DNA of 32,042 nucleotides from Microcaldota archaeon (lineage in GTDB: Archaea > Micrarchaeota > Micrarchaeia > Micrarchaeales > Micrarchaeaceae). Both the position numbers and the translations under genes were made by a program. The DNA lies in assembly GCA_021785805.1 (NCBI GenBank), contig JAJYEJ010000005.1, forward strand, positions 1 to 32,042, given 5' to 3'. The notes below the pieces were generated by a model that did no database searches, was not told where the DNA came from, and was given only the letters and a program-made list of their open reading frames with translations. Below are positions 30,601 to 32,042 of the stretch, piece after piece. Within the stretch, counting starts at the first letter, position 1. Every line of letters begins with the position of its first letter.

Positions 30601-31998
30601 TCAGTCGTACACACAGCTCGGATTAGATACTGGAGAATAGTAATTCGCTTGCTGCACCCAATTAATGACAGAGTTCCCGGATAGTGCAGCTACATACACG
30701 TTAGCGGTTGTTGACGTGTCTGTCTGCCCTCCGACGCAATACAGGTAATTGTTATTGGCGTTACAGCTTACTAGCCATATCTTGGTTGGATAATTGGTAG
30801 TCTGTTCCCATCCGAGCACCGACCCGTCCGAGACTTTAGTGCTGTATACGAAAGGCACGACAAAATTGGGATAATACGGCCACCACCCACCTATGCAATA
30901 GATATATCCGTTTGACGCTACACAGTCGTCGTATCCCATCGGCTCCACGTAATTGGTCGTAGGCTGCCATGGTCCTACAGTAGTCCCAGAGAGCTTTGCC
31001 GAATAGACAGATGCGGTGAAACCTGAAGCGGTATATCCGCCTATGCAATATATGTACCCTCCTGATATGGTACAGCTTTGCAGTCTTGTCGGGATAGGAT
31101 AATTTCCAGAGGTTGATTGGACATGCCACCCTCCAACAACAGAACCTCCGGATAGCTGAGCAGAGATTACGGCGTTTGTATCTCCGCTCGGAGTCGTTCC
31201 GCCCACGCAATAGGCGTACTCTCCGGATGCAGCGCAGCTTTGTTGTGCGATTTGGATAGGGTAACTAGTAGTGGCAGTCCATTGACCTACAGACGTTCCA
31301 GAGACTTGCGACGAACTTACCAGTGCGGAAGTACCTCCACCACCTATGCAATAGATGTAGTTATTGGACAAAACGCACTGCTGACCATAGATTGATGACA
31401 AAGAGGCCGTAGCAGGAGACCATGCACCGATAGAAGATCCCGATACTATTACCGAATTGACTGTATTTCCCCCTACAGAGTTTACGCAGTAGAGATAATC
31501 ATTTGCTTCTGTGGACGCTGACGTCCTTATTGTCGCGAATTTAGCGATCAGGTCGCTCTGTCCCGCCTGGTCATACTCCACCCAGAGGTATCCGGAGTAA
31601 GGGGTTCCGATCGTGGCTCCTGAAGGGAGAGGGCACGAGACGCTTACGCTCTCCTCCTGCCCAGGTTCAAGGTTAGAGGACCCTGATGGTGCGAATGACG
31701 AGGGCGCAGTGGTAGTGTTGGTGCAGGCGAATCCCACTACTGTGACATTGGGTCCCTGGTATCCGTATGTTAGGGAAAGCGTACCATCTGTGGCCATCAG
31801 CGGATTGCTGCAGAGGTATCCAGGAGCTGCGACACACGTCCCTCCAAGAAAATTGGCGCCGTTGAATATACCCATGGAATAGAGCGCACCCAGGACAACC
31901 GCCACTATGAGGATCGCCCATCCGTATGTCATGAGATACTCCATGGCGGACTGGCCATGCAAGGAGTTTCCCTCCCTGTTTCCTTGAGAACCGTACAT
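30601..31998 (-). CDS. class III signal protein with six-blade Kelch-like domain, cysteine pair per blade
   Basis: Using ATG 31998, the leader ends before QSAMEYLMTYGWAI (class III signal), followed by the shared cysteine-containing module and then, from about residue 168, six repeats of 46-54 residues. Each starts Y(I/L/A)YC(I/V)GG or a variant and contains a second cysteine before the next repeat. Counted from the upstream GTG at 32016, the cysteine pairs are C177/C214, C223/C261, C270/C315, C324/C365, C374/C418 and C427/C468. This is a Kelch-type beta-propeller probably with one disulfide per blade. GTG 32016 is possible but lies very close to the TATA-like catttaaga, so ATG 31998 is preferred. 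Likely an adhesin. Confidence 0.78.
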   Translation of the reverse strand: MYGSQGNREGNSLHGQSAMEYLMTYGWAILIVAVVLGALYSMGIFNGANFLGGTCVAAPGYLCSNPLMATDGTLSLTYGYQGPNVTVVGFACTNTTTAPSSFAPSGSSNLEPGQEESVSVSCPLPSGATIGTPYSGYLWVEYDQAGQSDLIAKFATIRTSASTEANDYLYCVNSVGGNTVNSVIVSGSSIGAWSPATASLSSIYGQQCVLSNNYIYCIGGGGTSALVSSSQVSGTSVGQWTATTSYPIQIAQQSCAASGEYAYCVGGTTPSGDTNAVISAQLSGGSVVGGWHVQSTSGNYPIPTRLQSCTISGGYIYCIGGYTASGFTASVYSAKLSGTTVGPWQPTTNYVEPMGYDDCVASNGYIYCIGGWWPYYPNFVVPFVYSTKVSDGSVLGWEQTTNYPTKIWLVSCNANNNYLYCVGGQTDTSTTANVYVAALSGNSVINWVQQANYYSPVSNPSCVYD

Positions 31999-32042
31999 GG
32001 ATACGTATATTCTCACAAGTCTTAAATGATTATTCGTTATTG

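Overview
The window is archaeal: fibrillarin, Rpo7, Spt4, ribonuclease Z, geranylgeranylglyceryl phosphate synthase, a histone-fold protein, AglH-type glycosylation and leaderless TATA promoters all occur. Short genes, tight packing, many class III signal peptide proteins (QSAMEYLMTYGWAI-type N-termini) and a 2-methylcitrate gene set suggest a DPANN archaeon close to Micrarchaeota/ARMAN. That placement is inference; no 16S rRNA gene is present.

Region 1 (1-5637) is accessory and mostly more AT-rich than the rest. It has an IS200/IS605-type transposase gene with hairpin ends (about 187-781), a small membrane protein, broken gene remnants, and a three-gene cassette of ASCH protein, class I aminoacyl-tRNA-synthetase-like protein and ASCH protein. 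The cassette is bracketed by ~130 bp repeat units (A and B on the left, C on the right). A tyrosine recombinase with a C-terminal zinc ribbon follows, next to the 3' end of tRNA-Asn. The repeat units are the most unusual structure here: each holds four short words at nearly fixed spacing (30-31, 47, 13-15 nt), while the word itself differs between units (TTCGRRY-like in A and C, TGCACAY in B).

Region 2 (5638-15637) concerns surface proteins and signalling. On the minus strand a response regulator with a degenerate GGDEF-like domain overlaps a pilin-like gene, followed by an exported membrane-anchored protein, an unknown protein and tRNA-Asn. On the plus strand lie a glycine-rich class III protein, an IS-derived relic, a poly-threonine stalk protein and a beta-propeller class III protein. 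A soluble GAF/PAS histidine kinase closes the block. A third class III paralogue with a six-blade Kelch-like C-terminus sits at the right end (30601-31998). The three class III paralogues share an N-terminal module of about 150 residues and carry unrelated C-terminal modules.

Region 3 (15791-30461) is mostly core genome: a possible HEPN protein, fibrillarin, a PIN protein, Rpo7 and Spt4; then GGGP synthase, an NFACT-N protein, RNase Z and tRNA-Val on the minus strand; then PrpD, PrpB and citrate/methylcitrate synthase; tRNA-Arg; AglH; a tailed histone-fold protein; endonuclease IV; a dolichol-kinase-like membrane protein; and asparaginyl-tRNA synthetase. AglH and the polyprenol-kinase-like protein fit the many N-X-S/T sequons in the exported proteins.
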